Shown in pieces: positions 25,269-34,494 of a DNA stretch of 64,000 nt. How positions within the stretch are numbered: position 1 is the first letter of the stretch; every line of letters begins with the position of its first letter. The stretch is from Arcobacter sp. EP1 (GTDB lineage: Bacteria; Campylobacterota; Campylobacteria; Campylobacterales; Arcobacteraceae). Below the pieces are notes generated by a model. It was given only the letters and a program-made list of their open reading frames with translations, ran no database searches and was not told where the DNA came from. The stretch spans positions 1 to 64,000 of the forward strand of contig LPNY01000158.1 of NCBI GenBank assembly GCA_001655195.1, given 5' to 3'. The position numbers and the translations under genes were made by a program.

Positions 25269-26549
25269 TTATCGGAAGATATCAGCTGTTTGGTTTTTAT
25301 ACCAACCAACTGCATATTCAGCTTCTAACATTCGATATCCTTCATCAGCACCCATTGGACTAAGTCCTCCAGCACCTTTGACTTTTTTAATACCATCTTC
25401 GTGAGCTTCATAAACAGCTGCAACAGTAATACCATATGATGGTGAAATCAAACTATAACAAGTATTTGCTAATTTAGGAGGATTTACCACTGGTTTATCT
25501 TGCAACATTCGTGTAATCTGTAATGCTGCAATTTTCCCTTGAGAGTTTGCAGAGAATCCAGATTTTGGCATTTTTGATGCAATTGAAGCATCACCAATAA
25601 CATGAACATCTTTTACCATACGTGATTCAAATGTTTTCGTGTTTACTGGACACCAATCACCTTTTGTTAATCCTGAATCAAATGCTAACTGACCCGCTTT
25701 TTGTGCTGGGATATAGTTAAGAACATCTGCTTTAATTGTTTCATCTTCAGTAGTAACAGTCAATTTCTTTGGATCTACAGAAAGAACTTCTCCACCAAAT
25801 TCTGCCCCTCTCCAATCAATCATATCTCCGTAAAGTTTTTCCCATCCCTCTTGGAAAAGACCCTGTTTAGAGAATTTGTTTTTTTGGTCTAAAATGATAA
25901 TTTTAGAGTTAGGTTTGTTATGCTTTAAGTAGTGCGCTACTAAAGAGATTCTTTCATATGGCCCAGGAGGACATCTAAATGGATTTGGTGGTGGAACCAT
26001 TACATAAGTACCTCCATCTTTCATACCAGCAAGTTGCTCTTCTAAAAGTGTCGTTTGTGCTCCTGCTTTGTATGCATGTGGTGCATACATCTCCGAACCT
26101 TTTACGTACCCTTTTTCGTATTTAAAATCAATTCCTGGAGAAACAATTGCTTTGTGATATGGAATCATTTCTCCATTTTCTAAGATAACGGTATGGTTTG
26201 CACCATCAACTTTTTTAACTTTTGCATGTTTTACAATAACTTTATATTTTTTCGCTAATGTTTTGTAATCATGTTTAATGTAATCCAAGTCATTCATACC
26301 AGCAATAACAGTATTACCAAATGGACAAGTATAATAAACTTCATTTTGCTCAATTAAAATAACTTCTGTTTCAGGTGAGAATTTTTTAAGGTACTTAGCC
26401 GCAGTAGCACCTCCAAATCCACCACCAACGACAACAACTCTTTTTTTCTCTTTTGGTAAAGTTGCCACATTAGTTAAACTATTACAAGCTGCTAGTGAAA
26501 GTGCAAAAGAACCTACAAGTAATTTATTAAAATTTCTTCTATTCATCAT
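25269..26549 (-). CDS. fccB: Flavocytochrome c sulfide dehydrogenase, flavoprotein subunit
   Basis: 426 aa. A Tat-type leader (NRRNFNKLLVGSFALSLAAC) marks export of the folded FAD protein to the periplasm. The FAD site is VVVVGGGFGGATAAKYL. The redox cysteines of the FccB/SoxF family are represented by YYTCPFG and ANTCYSLISP; the end YRMLEAEYAVGWYKN is typical. It oxidises sulfide to sulfane sulfur, passing electrons to a cytochrome c. The upstream gene encodes a small cytochrome c 12 nt away, so together they form an FccAB-like pair. A SoxF role is an alternative, as no sox genes are in view. Confidence 0.92.
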   Translation of the reverse strand: MMNRRNFNKLLVGSFALSLAACNSLTNVATLPKEKKRVVVVGGGFGGATAAKYLKKFSPETEVILIEQNEVYYTCPFGNTVIAGMNDLDYIKHDYKTLAKKYKVIVKHAKVKKVDGANHTVILENGEMIPYHKAIVSPGIDFKYEKGYVKGSEMYAPHAYKAGAQTTLLEEQLAGMKDGGTYVMVPPPNPFRCPPGPYERISLVAHYLKHNKPNSKIIILDQKNKFSKQGLFQEGWEKLYGDMIDWRGAEFGGEVLSVDPKKLTVTTEDETIKADVLNYIPAQKAGQLAFDSGLTKGDWCPVNTKTFESRMVKDVHVIGDASIASKMPKSGFSANSQGKIAALQITRMLQDKPVVNPPKLANTCYSLISPSYGITVAAVYEAHEDGIKKVKGAGGLSPMGADEGYRMLEAEYAVGWYKNQTADIFR

Positions 26550-26561
26550 GATATGCCCCTC

Positions 26562-26858
26562 TTATCTTTTAACTTTTGAAAAGTAGTATGATACTTGTTC
26601 TAACTCAGCATCCGTGAACCCTTTAACATGTTTTTGCATCATTGTTCCTTTTCGCTGACCATTTTTATATTGCATCAAGATACTGTACATTGTACTTTTT
26701 CCCATTCCTGCAATCGTTGGTGTAACTGCTACTGACTTTCCATCTGTTCCATGACATGATGCACATGATAAAGACAACATTTTCCCTTGCAACTCATCGT
26801 AATCTACAGCATAAGAAAAACTGCATAAACAAAATAAAGCTAACGCTATTCTTTTCAT
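26562..26858 (-). CDS. Small periplasmic cytochrome c (FccA-like)
   Basis: 98 aa from ATG 26858, which has an excellent ribosome site (AAGGAGGGG); an upstream in-frame ATG (26945) lacks one. The signal peptide is about 1-17 (ends SYA). One class I heme site, CASCH, lies at about 32-36, and an axial Met is in GTMMQKH near the C-terminal part. It is the likely electron acceptor for the FccB flavoprotein encoded next, passing electrons to the respiratory chain. The gene leads the operon. Confidence 0.92.
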   Translation of the reverse strand: MKRIALALFCLCSFSYAVDYDELQGKMLSLSCASCHGTDGKSVAVTPTIAGMGKSTMYSILMQYKNGQRKGTMMQKHVKGFTDAELEQVSYYFSKVKR

Positions 26859-26945
26859 TGACCCCTCCTTCAAATCACTATCAATTTTAAATTCTCTTTC
26901 TAAAATAGGCGAATATTTTAGTAAAAGTTTGACTTGGATTTTCAT

Positions 26946-27217
26946 CTTTAAATCTTGACTAATTGATTAAAGATTCATAATTAAATGATACATATGAAGC
27001 GTAACATTAAAGTAGCAATTTAGTGACAGAAGTGACAAATTTCAAAATTTGTGTCATTTTAGTGACACTTTTTCATATAAGAATTTATAATTTGAAAAAG
27101 AGTCACAAAATTTATTAGTTGTAGTTATAACTTGTATATATTTTACTTATATTTATTGACTTTTTGAAAGTATATTTTATCACAGCAGATAAACTACTGT
27201 GACAAAAGTGGGTGTTT
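26946..27217. promoter_or_regulatory. fcc upstream region with inverted repeats
   Basis: The gap between the fcc operon and the chemoreceptor gene holds several possible operator repeats. TGACA-GAAG-TGACA lies at 27023-27036. GTGTCA-TTTTAG-TGACAC at 27051-27068 is a perfect inverted repeat. An imperfect larger inverted repeat spans 27033-27056. Near 27180-27202, TCACAG and CTGTGA form a hairpin just past the chemoreceptor stop that may act as its terminator. Which protein binds is unknown. Confidence 0.4.
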
Positions 27218-28735
27218 TTATAGTGATGCGCAGTTTTCTCGTTTTGTTTTTTGAATGGTCCAAAAAACATCAGAAATTGCTTTATCAATTTCTAGTGAAT
27301 TATCAAGCATACTTTGAACATTACCATTAGCATTATCTTCAATAATAGTTTGAACCCCTCGGTGTACATTTAAATGAACCTCTTTTAAATGATTCCAGTT
27401 TTCTGTTTTAGTAAAAGCTTTATCTAAACGTTCTTGCTCAATAATCCATTTACCTAAGTTACACTCTGTCTCTTTTTTAACTTGCCAAACTTTTTTAGAA
27501 TCTAACTCTTTATAATTACTATCTTTAAAATTAATATGGTCAAGTTTTAAACGATTAAGCGTAAACATCAAGTCAACATCACACACTTGTTCTTTAGCAT
27601 CTTTTATATATGTGGTATGTTGAACAACATCAACTAACTTTTGAGAGAGTTGTTCAATTTGAGAACTTTGAGAATTTATTTGAGCAGCAGCTGACGCATT
27701 GCGCTGTGTTGTTTGATCAAGTTCAGTAATAGCATCATTAATTTGTTCAATAGCTTGCTTTTGTTCACTACTTGCATCACTAACTTCTTGAATAATACCC
27801 CGTTGACTCTCAATTTTTTCATTTAGGACACTATATCCCTCAATCATATTTTGGGCGATTCCTTTTCCTTCTGTTGCACGCTCTTTTGCTTTATGAACAA
27901 TTGCCGTAATCTCTTTAGCAGCATCAGCACTACGGCTTGCTAAATTTCGTACTTCTTGTGCAACAACAGCAAATCCTTTACCAGCTTCTCCAGCTGTTGC
28001 CGCCTCAACAGCAGCATTAAGTGATAAAATATTGGTTTGAAAAGCAATTTGATCAATAATTGAAGTAGCTTCTTCAATGGAGCCAACTTCATTGTTAATT
28101 GCATCCATTGAGCTAAATGTACTGTTTGCCAAAGTTTCACCCTCAGTTGCTGAACTACTAACCTCTTTTGAAAGATGTGCCATCTTAGAAGTATTCTCAC
28201 TAGTATTAATAATAGTACTTGTTACTTCTTCTAAAGCAGCTGCTGTCTCTTCTAAAGAAGCCGCTTGTTCATTAGAAGCTTCTGAAAGTGTATTTGAAGC
28301 ATCTGATAGTTCTTTCATCTCTTGATGCAACTGTTTAGATGTCATATCCAATAATGCTAGAAGCTCAGAAATACTACTTCCAAGGGCCCTTATTCCTAAA
28401 ATAACAGAACCCATCTTTCCGCTTAAGTTATTAGTATCAACCGCATATTCAAAATTTGCATTCCCATATTCAATAAGAGTAGCGATACCACGATCTGCTA
28501 ACTCCGCATTATTTGAAAGTGCCGTATTTAGACTTGTTTTAATTCTATTCAGCCGTTCATCTTGACATGCACCTTTAACTGTTATTCCATAAAACCCTCG
28601 CTCAAATTTCTTTAAGACTTCACTGATTTCATTAAGGAGTTGATCTTCACAACTTTTCTCACCCTCAAGTTCCTTGATTCGTTGCTTCAATTGAGCAATT
28701 TCTTCATCTTTTGCTTTACTATTTCCAAAAAACAT
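27218..28735 (-). CDS. Soluble chemoreceptor with C-terminal zinc-binding (CZB) domain
   Basis: 505 aa without signal peptide or membrane helices, so a cytosolic receptor. An N-terminal coiled coil (about 8-45) and helical region lead to the methyl-accepting signalling hairpin with the tip [19 protein letters not shown] and [15 protein letters not shown]. The C-terminal CZB domain has the zinc pattern LDHINFK, CNLGKW and HLNVH. This layout is that of Helicobacter pylori TlpD, which senses oxidants such as hypochlorite through the zinc-bound Cys. It is adjacent to sulfide-oxidation and cytochrome genes, so an energy or redox taxis role is plausible. Confidence 0.93.
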   Translation of the reverse strand: MFFGNSKAKDEEIAQLKQRIKELEGEKSCEDQLLNEISEVLKKFERGFYGITVKGACQDERLNRIKTSLNTALSNNAELADRGIATLIEYGNANFEYAVDTNNLSGKMGSVILGIRALGSSISELLALLDMTSKQLHQEMKELSDASNTLSEASNEQAASLEETAAALEEVTSTIINTSENTSKMAHLSKEVSSSATEGETLANSTFSSMDAINNEVGSIEEATSIIDQIAFQTNILSLNAAVEAATAGEAGKGFAVVAQEVRNLASRSADAAKEITAIVHKAKERATEGKGIAQNMIEGYSVLNEKIESQRGIIQEVSDASSEQKQAIEQINDAITELDQTTQRNASAAAQINSQSSQIEQLSQKLVDVVQHTTYIKDAKEQVCDVDLMFTLNRLKLDHINFKDSNYKELDSKKVWQVKKETECNLGKWIIEQERLDKAFTKTENWNHLKEVHLNVHRGVQTIIEDNANGNVQSMLDNSLEIDKAISDVFWTIQKTKRENCASL

Positions 28736-29297
28736 AAAATTTCCTTATATCTAACCCTATAGACTTTTATTAAAATACACTTTATTACATCACATGCAAA
28801 TTCCAGAATAATTATATAATAATTTCACAAAATAACTATGTATTTTTTATTCATTTCAAAAAACTATAAAAATAACTTTTAATAACCCAAAAATAAAAAA
28901 ATTACATATTCTTATATCCTTGATATATTAAAGAATATAAGATAAATTTAACTTTATTAAAAAATAAGTTTCAATTAAAATAATATTTTATTTTTCTATT
29001 CTAAATATAGAATTATTAAAAAAATACTACTAATAATCAAAATTATTATTTTGAAATAAAAAAGACATACTGAATTATAATAAACAAGCGTCACAATTCT
29101 CGTCACAAAAAGAGAAAATTGTAAAATATTTTTTACTTAATTGAAAAAATAGAGAAAATTAGATTTATGTCAATTCAAGATTCATAATATTTTAGAGATA
29201 ATCTAAGTATTTATATTTCTTGTTAAATAAAAGTGACAAATTTAATCCCTTAAGAAAAAATAAGCTACCATATTCTTCCAACAAAAAAGGACATTGT
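28736..29297. other. AT-rich intergenic region
   Basis: About 560 bases without a credible gene between divergent chemoreceptor and cytochrome genes, extremely AT-rich with long A/T tracts. Paired GTCACA motifs lie at 29090-29095 and 29102-29107. No RNA gene is recognisable. Confidence 0.6.
29090..29107. promoter_or_regulatory. Paired GTCACA repeat
   Basis: GTCACA at 29090 and 29102, spaced 12 nt, inside CGTCACA-N4-TCGTCACAAAAA. It is nearly the same as the pair at 802-819, including the trailing A-run and AT-rich flank. Candidate direct-repeat operator, roughly 190 nt before the cytochrome gene. Confidence 0.4.
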
Positions 29298-29696
29298 ATG
29301 AAACTGGGGAAATTTATACTTTTACTTACACTTATTTCAAGTACACTATTAGCGGACAACGGTCAGTTATTTTTAAAAATGAAAGATATGCGTGATGCTA
29401 TGCATCAAATTAGTGATGGCTTTTTCTTTAACAATAAAATAGGAATTTTAAAAGGAATTAACGCTTTAGAAGAGGCAAACTCTATTTTTGACTCGTACAG
29501 CAGTGTCAAAGAAAATTTACGGGACAATGAAAAACATATGTCTGCAATTTCCTATAATAATGCGTTAAAAATGAAACAACATATTACACGAATGAAAAAT
29601 CATGTGAGTAAAGACGAATACAATAAAGCTTCCATGATGTACACTCAAATCATCAACGACTGTACAGCATGTCACTCTATTGTTAGAGGGTGGTAA
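29298..29696 (+). CDS. Periplasmic cytochrome c with C-terminal heme site
   Basis: 132 aa. I start at ATG 29298 because AAAAGGA precedes it and a signal peptide (LILLLTLISSTLLA region) follows at once. The body is helical, rich in Met/Lys, and ends NDCTACHSIVRGW. The single heme motif CTACH therefore lies at residues 122-126, only 6 residues from the end. That is the layout of class II (cytochrome c') four-helix-bundle cytochromes, which bind NO or carry electrons. No axial-ligand assignment is possible by eye. It is divergent from the chemoreceptor. Confidence 0.85.
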   Translation: MKLGKFILLLTLISSTLLADNGQLFLKMKDMRDAMHQISDGFFFNNKIGILKGINALEEANSIFDSYSSVKENLRDNEKHMSAISYNNALKMKQHITRMKNHVSKDEYNKASMMYTQIINDCTACHSIVRGW

Positions 29697-29703
29697 TCCC
29701 TCT

Positions 29704-30621
29704 TTATTTTAGTAGTGAGTTATCTTCACTATTAGCTAAATACTCATGAGCCATGTATGAACTTCGTGCATATGGCGTACTGTGAACATATTCAAATCCC
29801 ATATCAAGAGCTGTTCGTTTATATAAAGCAAACTGTTCAGGAGTAACAAACTCTTTTACCTTTTCATAATCACCTGATGGTGCTAAATACTGTCCAATAC
29901 TTAAGAATTTACATCCTACATCAAGTAAATCTTGGAATACTTGAATCATCTCTTCTTGAGTTTCACCAATACCAACCATCAAAGCACTTTTGGTTTTAAT
30001 TTTATCACCACCAAGTTCTTTTAGACGTTTAAGTACTTGCAGACTTCTTTCATAAGAAGCATTTTTTCGAATGTGGTATAAAGAAGGTACAGTTTCTACG
30101 TTATGTCCAATAATCACAGCCCCTGAATCTACCACTCGCTGTAGAGATTCCTCTTTTGCTTTAAAATCAGGGATTAAAATCTCAACTTGTGTTCCAGGTG
30201 ATTTTTGTAAGATATCTTGTGTTACACGATAAAACTGCTCTGCACCACCATCTTTTAAATCATCTCGTGCGGGACTAGTAATCACTACAAATTTAAGTCC
30301 TAATTGTAATACTGATGTTGTTACTTTCTGGATTTCTGTTACGTCAACTTCTGTTGGCAATCCTGTGTGTACGTTACAGTATGAACATCTTCGCGTACAG
30401 ATGTTTCCTAAGATTAAAAAAGTGGCATTTTTATTGGAGTAGCATTCACTAATATTAGGGCATTTTGCTTCTTGACATATGGTATGCAATCCACCTACAT
30501 CTTTAAGTAATGTCTCCATTTCGATTTGGGCATTAGGTGTGATTTTTTTTCGTAACCACTCTGGCTTTTTAAATTGTACTTTTGGCTTGTCACTAAATTG
30601 TTGTTGTTCAGGCATTGTCAT
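29704..30621 (-). CDS. lipA: Lipoyl synthase
   Basis: Radical-SAM enzyme inserting two sulfurs into octanoyl groups on lipoyl domains (305 aa, cytosolic). Both iron-sulfur sites are visible: the auxiliary cluster motif CQEAKCPNISEC and the radical-SAM motif CTRRCSYC. The conserved C-terminal YVHSTPYARSSYMAHE ends with the Arg-Ser-Ser-Tyr auxiliary-cluster ligand motif. It overlaps the upstream lipoate-ligase gene by 14 nt. The pyruvate dehydrogenase operon that uses lipoate lies 1.2 kb away on the other strand. Confidence 0.97.
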   Translation of the reverse strand: MTMPEQQQFSDKPKVQFKKPEWLRKKITPNAQIEMETLLKDVGGLHTICQEAKCPNISECYSNKNATFLILGNICTRRCSYCNVHTGLPTEVDVTEIQKVTTSVLQLGLKFVVITSPARDDLKDGGAEQFYRVTQDILQKSPGTQVEILIPDFKAKEESLQRVVDSGAVIIGHNVETVPSLYHIRKNASYERSLQVLKRLKELGGDKIKTKSALMVGIGETQEEMIQVFQDLLDVGCKFLSIGQYLAPSGDYEKVKEFVTPEQFALYKRTALDMGFEYVHSTPYARSSYMAHEYLANSEDNSLLK

Positions 30622-31330
30622 TATCTAGTAATCCTTTTAATTTTTCGTTCTCTTTGTCATTAAGTGTTGATGGGTTTAGTGTTGCTTTAAAGGTTGTCTC
30701 AAAAGCATCAATTAACTTGTCAATTGCTTGTGCATACGTTAAGTTCACACCAACATCTTGTAAACTATTTCCTAACTCTTCTTTCTTTTCTATCTCATTA
30801 ATGGGTATTGAACCATGTTGAAAAATAACATGTTTTGACCATTTTTGAGCATTTCCACCTATTTTTAAACCATTTACAATGATGTCATAAGCTTCAAAAC
30901 CCACTTGACAAAAGTTACTCTTACTTAAATCTATTGCAGGAATATCTTTCGCATAATTTGCTTCAAGCCCTAGAGACCTGTAAAAGGTTAAAAGAAAAGA
31001 ACAAATCTTTTCATAGGTTTGTTTAACAGTTAACTCTTTTGAAAAACCTGATGGCAATAGTAAACTATATGAGACATCGTGTCCATGAAATAGAACACCA
31101 CCACCAGTTAGGCGCTTGGCACAGTTTTCATTGTATTCCGCATAATCATTGATGTAATCTTGCGTTTTTTGAGAAACACCAACGGTAAATGATTTCTCCC
31201 ATGTATAAAATCGCAATATTGGAGTATCATCTTTGTGGAATGTGGTTGCGAGGGCCTTGTCGATTGCCATATTGATTTTGGCACTCTGTTCAAAAGAGCA
31301 AATAAGTCTAAATTCATTATCTATTTGCAT
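30608..31330 (-). CDS. Lipoate-protein ligase / octanoyltransferase family protein
   Basis: 240 aa from ATG 31330 (MQIDNEFRLI); a TTG 8 codons upstream is possible. It belongs to the BPL/LplA/LipB catalytic family: RFYTWEKSFTVGVSQ, KRLTGGGVLFHGHDVSYSLLLP and the active-site lysine region GLKIGGNAQKWSK. The gene precedes and overlaps lipA, so it probably supplies the octanoyl or lipoyl transfer step for the neighbouring E2 and E3 lipoyl domains. Whether it uses free lipoate (LplA) or octanoyl-ACP (LipM-like) cannot be decided by eye. No canonical lipB is in this window. Confidence 0.88.
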   Translation of the reverse strand: MQIDNEFRLICSFEQSAKINMAIDKALATTFHKDDTPILRFYTWEKSFTVGVSQKTQDYINDYAEYNENCAKRLTGGGVLFHGHDVSYSLLLPSGFSKELTVKQTYEKICSFLLTFYRSLGLEANYAKDIPAIDLSKSNFCQVGFEAYDIIVNGLKIGGNAQKWSKHVIFQHGSIPINEIEKKEELGNSLQDVGVNLTYAQAIDKLIDAFETTFKATLNPSTLNDKENEKLKGLLDNDNA

Positions 31331-31811
31331 TATTAAACTTTTCTTAGTCTTCAAATTTTTAAAAGTGTTACCTTAAATTTGAATTATTTTTTCAAGATAA
31401 ATTATAACCTTTATTGAAAATTAATACCATTACCAAAAATACTAATTTATTTTTTTAAGTAAAGTAAAAGATATATGAACAACAAGTGATAAAATGTACA
31501 TTAATTTTACATATTGTTAAAAAAAGGTGAACTTATTTTTACATAAGTGAGTTTTTTTGATTATAAACTTAAAGTTTACTAAGTTTACATATGTTCATTA
31601 TGCTCTATTCTTTAGCCAATTTAAGTTTAAATATGAAAAAATACCTATCAATCTTATGATTTTCTTTTACGAAATTTTCATAATAAGCAAATAAGTTGAT
31701 TAGAGTATTATGTTAGTTCAATTTGTTAATCATTATTTAAGATTAACTTATCTCATACATATGTCATGTAAAAGATATACAATAAAAGAAAATCACACTT
31801 AAGGAGACTCA
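31331..31811. promoter_or_regulatory. Divergent promoter region of lipoate genes and aceE
   Basis: About 480 AT-rich bases separate two divergent lipoate-related units. I see no gene. Several T/A tracts and short inverted repeats occur (for example ACTTATTTTTACATAAGT near 31530-31547). AAGGAGACTCA just before 31812 is the aceE ribosome site. A shared regulator of both units is possible but not shown. Confidence 0.5.
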
Positions 31812-34484
31812 ATGTCAAACCCACATTTAGAAGATGTTGATCCATTTGAAACACAAGAATGGATTGATGCTTTAGACGCAGTAATCGAAGAAGAAGGAAG
31901 TGATCGAGCACACTACTTATTAGAAAAACTGATTGATAAAGCAAGAAGAAACGGTGCATACTTACCATATAAAGCTACTACAGCATATTTAAATACTATT
32001 GCAGTTGAAGAACAACCAGCAATGCCAGGAAACAGAGATATAGAAAGAAGAATCAAGTCTATTATCCGATGGAATGCTCAAACAATGGTACTAAGAGCCT
32101 CTAAGAAAAACTTAGAGCTTGGTGGACACATTTCATCTTTCCAATCTTCTGCAACACTTTATGATGTAGCTTTTAACCACTTTTTTAAAGCTAAAGATCA
32201 TGCAAGTGGTGGAGACTTAGTATTTTTCCAAGGACACATTGCTCCAGGTATTTATGCAAGAAGTTTTGTTGAAGGACGAATTTCAGCAGAACAAATGGAC
32301 AATTTTAGACAAGAAGCATTTAATGATGGATTATCTTCATACCCTCACCCAAAACTTATGCCTGACTACTGGCAGTTCCCAACAGTATCAATGGGACTTG
32401 GACCAATTCAAGCAATTTACCAAGCACGATTCTTAAAATACTTAACACACAGAGGTATTAAAGATTGTTCTGAGCAAAAAGTTTACTGTTTCATGGGAGA
32501 TGGTGAATGTGATGAGCCGGAATCTTTAGGTGCAATTGGACTTGCAGGACGAGAAGGATTAGATAACTTAATTTTCGTTATTAACTGTAACTTACAACGA
32601 CTAGACGGTCCTGTTCGAGGAAATGGAAAAATTATCCAAGAACTTGAAGGAAACTTTAGAGGTAATGGTTGGGAAGTTAATAAAGTAATTTGGGGAAGAC
32701 AATGGGATTCTTTAATTGCTAAAGATAAAGATGGAAAACTTCTAGACTTAATGGAAAGTACAGTTGATGGTGAATACCAAAACTTTAAACAAAAAGGTGG
32801 TGCATACACTCGAGAGAACTTCTTTAACAAAACTCCTGAAACTGCTAAAATGGTAGAAAACATGAGTGATGATGATATCTGGAGATTAAACCGAGGTGGT
32901 CATGATCCAGTTAAAGTTTACGCAGCATTCAAAAAAGCAAATGAGACAAAAGGTCGACCAACAGTAATCTTAGCTAAAACAGTTAAGGGTTACGGAATGG
33001 GTGAAGCAGCAGAAGGTAAAAATATTGCTCATGGTGTTAAAAAAGTTGACACAGGTTCGTTAAGACAATTTAGAGATAGATTTAACATCCCTGTAAGTGA
33101 CGAAGAATTAGAAACATTACCATACTACAGACCAGCAGATGATTCTCCTGAAATGAAATACATGAAAGAGAGAAGAGACGAGCTAGGTGGTGCAGTTCCA
33201 CAAAGACGAGAAAGATTCACTGAAAAACTTGAAATCCCAGCATTAGAAAAATTTGATGCAGTATTAAAAGGAAGTGGTGACAGAGAAATCTCAACAACTA
33301 TGGCATTTGTACGAGTTTTAAATGCACTTATCAAAGATAAGAAAATTGGAAAAAGAATTGTTCCAATCGTTCCAGATGAAGCAAGAACTTTCGGTATGGA
33401 AGGTATGTTTAGACAAGTAGGTATCTACTCTTCTGAAGGTCAACAATATATCCCACAAGATAGAGACCAAGTTGCTTACTACAAAGAGGACAAAAAAGGT
33501 CAAGTACTTCAAGAAGGTATTAATGAGCTTGGAGCGATGGGTTCTTGGACTGCAGCTGCAACTTCATACTCAATCAATGATTGTCCAATGATTCCATTCT
33601 ACGTATTCTACTCAATGTTCGGATTCCAAAGAACAGGTGATATGTGTTGGGCAGCTGGAGATCAAATGGCTAGAGGTTTCCTAGTTGGTGGAACATCTGG
33701 ACGAACGACACTAAATGGTGAAGGACTACAACACGAAGATGGTCATTCACACATTATTGCAAACACAGTTCCAAACTGTGTAACTTATGATCCTACATAT
33801 GGTTATGAAGTTGCCGTAGTTGTTCAAAATGGTATTGAAAGAATGTATGGTGAAAACCAAGAAAATGTATTCTACTACCTTACAACATTAAATGAAAACT
33901 ATAAACAACCTGCAATGCCAGAAGGTGCAGTTGATGGTATTATTAAAGGTATCTACAAATTAGAAGATAATGAAGCAAAAGATAACTTCAAAGTTAAACT
34001 TTTAGGTTCTGGTTCAATTTTAGAGCAAGTTAGAAGTGCCGCTAAAACATTAGCACTTGATTATGATGTAGCTTCTGAGGTTTACTCAGTAACTTCATAC
34101 AATGAATTAACACGAGAAGCACAAGATGTTGAAAGAAAGAACTTATTAAACGTTGAAGCTGACGATGAGACTGCATATGTTGATCAAGTATTAGGTTCAG
34201 ATGATGAAAATATCATTATTTCTGCAACTGACTACATGAAATCATACTCTGAGCAAATCTCTCCATTTGTAAAAGGTAACTTCAAAGCACTTGGAACTGA
34301 CGGTTTTGGACGATCTGATTCTCGAGCAAATTTACGAAGTTTCTTCGAAGTAGATGCTGACTTTATTGTATTTACAACATTAGCACAGTTAGCTAAGCTT
34401 GGAAAAATTGATAAGTCTGTTGTTCTTGAAGCAATGAAAAAACATAACATTGATGCAAATAAAATCAATCCATTACAAGCATAA
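31812..34484 (+). CDS. aceE: Pyruvate dehydrogenase E1 (homodimeric)
   Basis: 890-aa thiamine-diphosphate enzyme decarboxylating pyruvate and acetylating the E2 lipoyl arm. It matches the homodimeric AceE type in length and throughout. The ThDP motif begins GDGECDEPES and ends NCNLQRLDGP; GHIAPGIYARSF, MFGFQRTGDMCWAAGDQMARGF and the substrate-handling HEDGHSH are also present. A strong AAGGAG site precedes the ATG. It is first in aceE-aceF-lpdA with 10- and 9-nt gaps. The presence of this complex implies aerobic pyruvate oxidation rather than sole reliance on ferredoxin oxidoreductases. Confidence 0.98.
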   Translation: MSNPHLEDVDPFETQEWIDALDAVIEEEGSDRAHYLLEKLIDKARRNGAYLPYKATTAYLNTIAVEEQPAMPGNRDIERRIKSIIRWNAQTMVLRASKKNLELGGHISSFQSSATLYDVAFNHFFKAKDHASGGDLVFFQGHIAPGIYARSFVEGRISAEQMDNFRQEAFNDGLSSYPHPKLMPDYWQFPTVSMGLGPIQAIYQARFLKYLTHRGIKDCSEQKVYCFMGDGECDEPESLGAIGLAGREGLDNLIFVINCNLQRLDGPVRGNGKIIQELEGNFRGNGWEVNKVIWGRQWDSLIAKDKDGKLLDLMESTVDGEYQNFKQKGGAYTRENFFNKTPETAKMVENMSDDDIWRLNRGGHDPVKVYAAFKKANETKGRPTVILAKTVKGYGMGEAAEGKNIAHGVKKVDTGSLRQFRDRFNIPVSDEELETLPYYRPADDSPEMKYMKERRDELGGAVPQRRERFTEKLEIPALEKFDAVLKGSGDREISTTMAFVRVLNALIKDKKIGKRIVPIVPDEARTFGMEGMFRQVGIYSSEGQQYIPQDRDQVAYYKEDKKGQVLQEGINELGAMGSWTAAATSYSINDCPMIPFYVFYSMFGFQRTGDMCWAAGDQMARGFLVGGTSGRTTLNGEGLQHEDGHSHIIANTVPNCVTYDPTYGYEVAVVVQNGIERMYGENQENVFYYLTTLNENYKQPAMPEGAVDGIIKGIYKLEDNEAKDNFKVKLLGSGSILEQVRSAAKTLALDYDVASEVYSVTSYNELTREAQDVERKNLLNVEADDETAYVDQVLGSDDENIIISATDYMKSYSEQISPFVKGNFKALGTDGFGRSDSRANLRSFFEVDADFIVFTTLAQLAKLGKIDKSVVLEAMKKHNIDANKINPLQA

Positions 34485-34494
34485 GGAGTAAAGA

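Noticed and set aside
26859-26945. Earlier start for the FccA-like cytochrome
   Set aside because: The extra 29 residues mask the signal peptide and contain the strong ribosome site for ATG 26858.
28736-29297. Non-coding RNA gene in the 560-nt gap
   Set aside because: No stable GC-containing stem or conserved RNA pattern is visible; the region is nearly pure A/T.
29220-29297. Earlier start for the terminal-heme cytochrome
   Set aside because: It would put 26 polar residues before the signal peptide and lacks a ribosome site; ATG 29298 has one.
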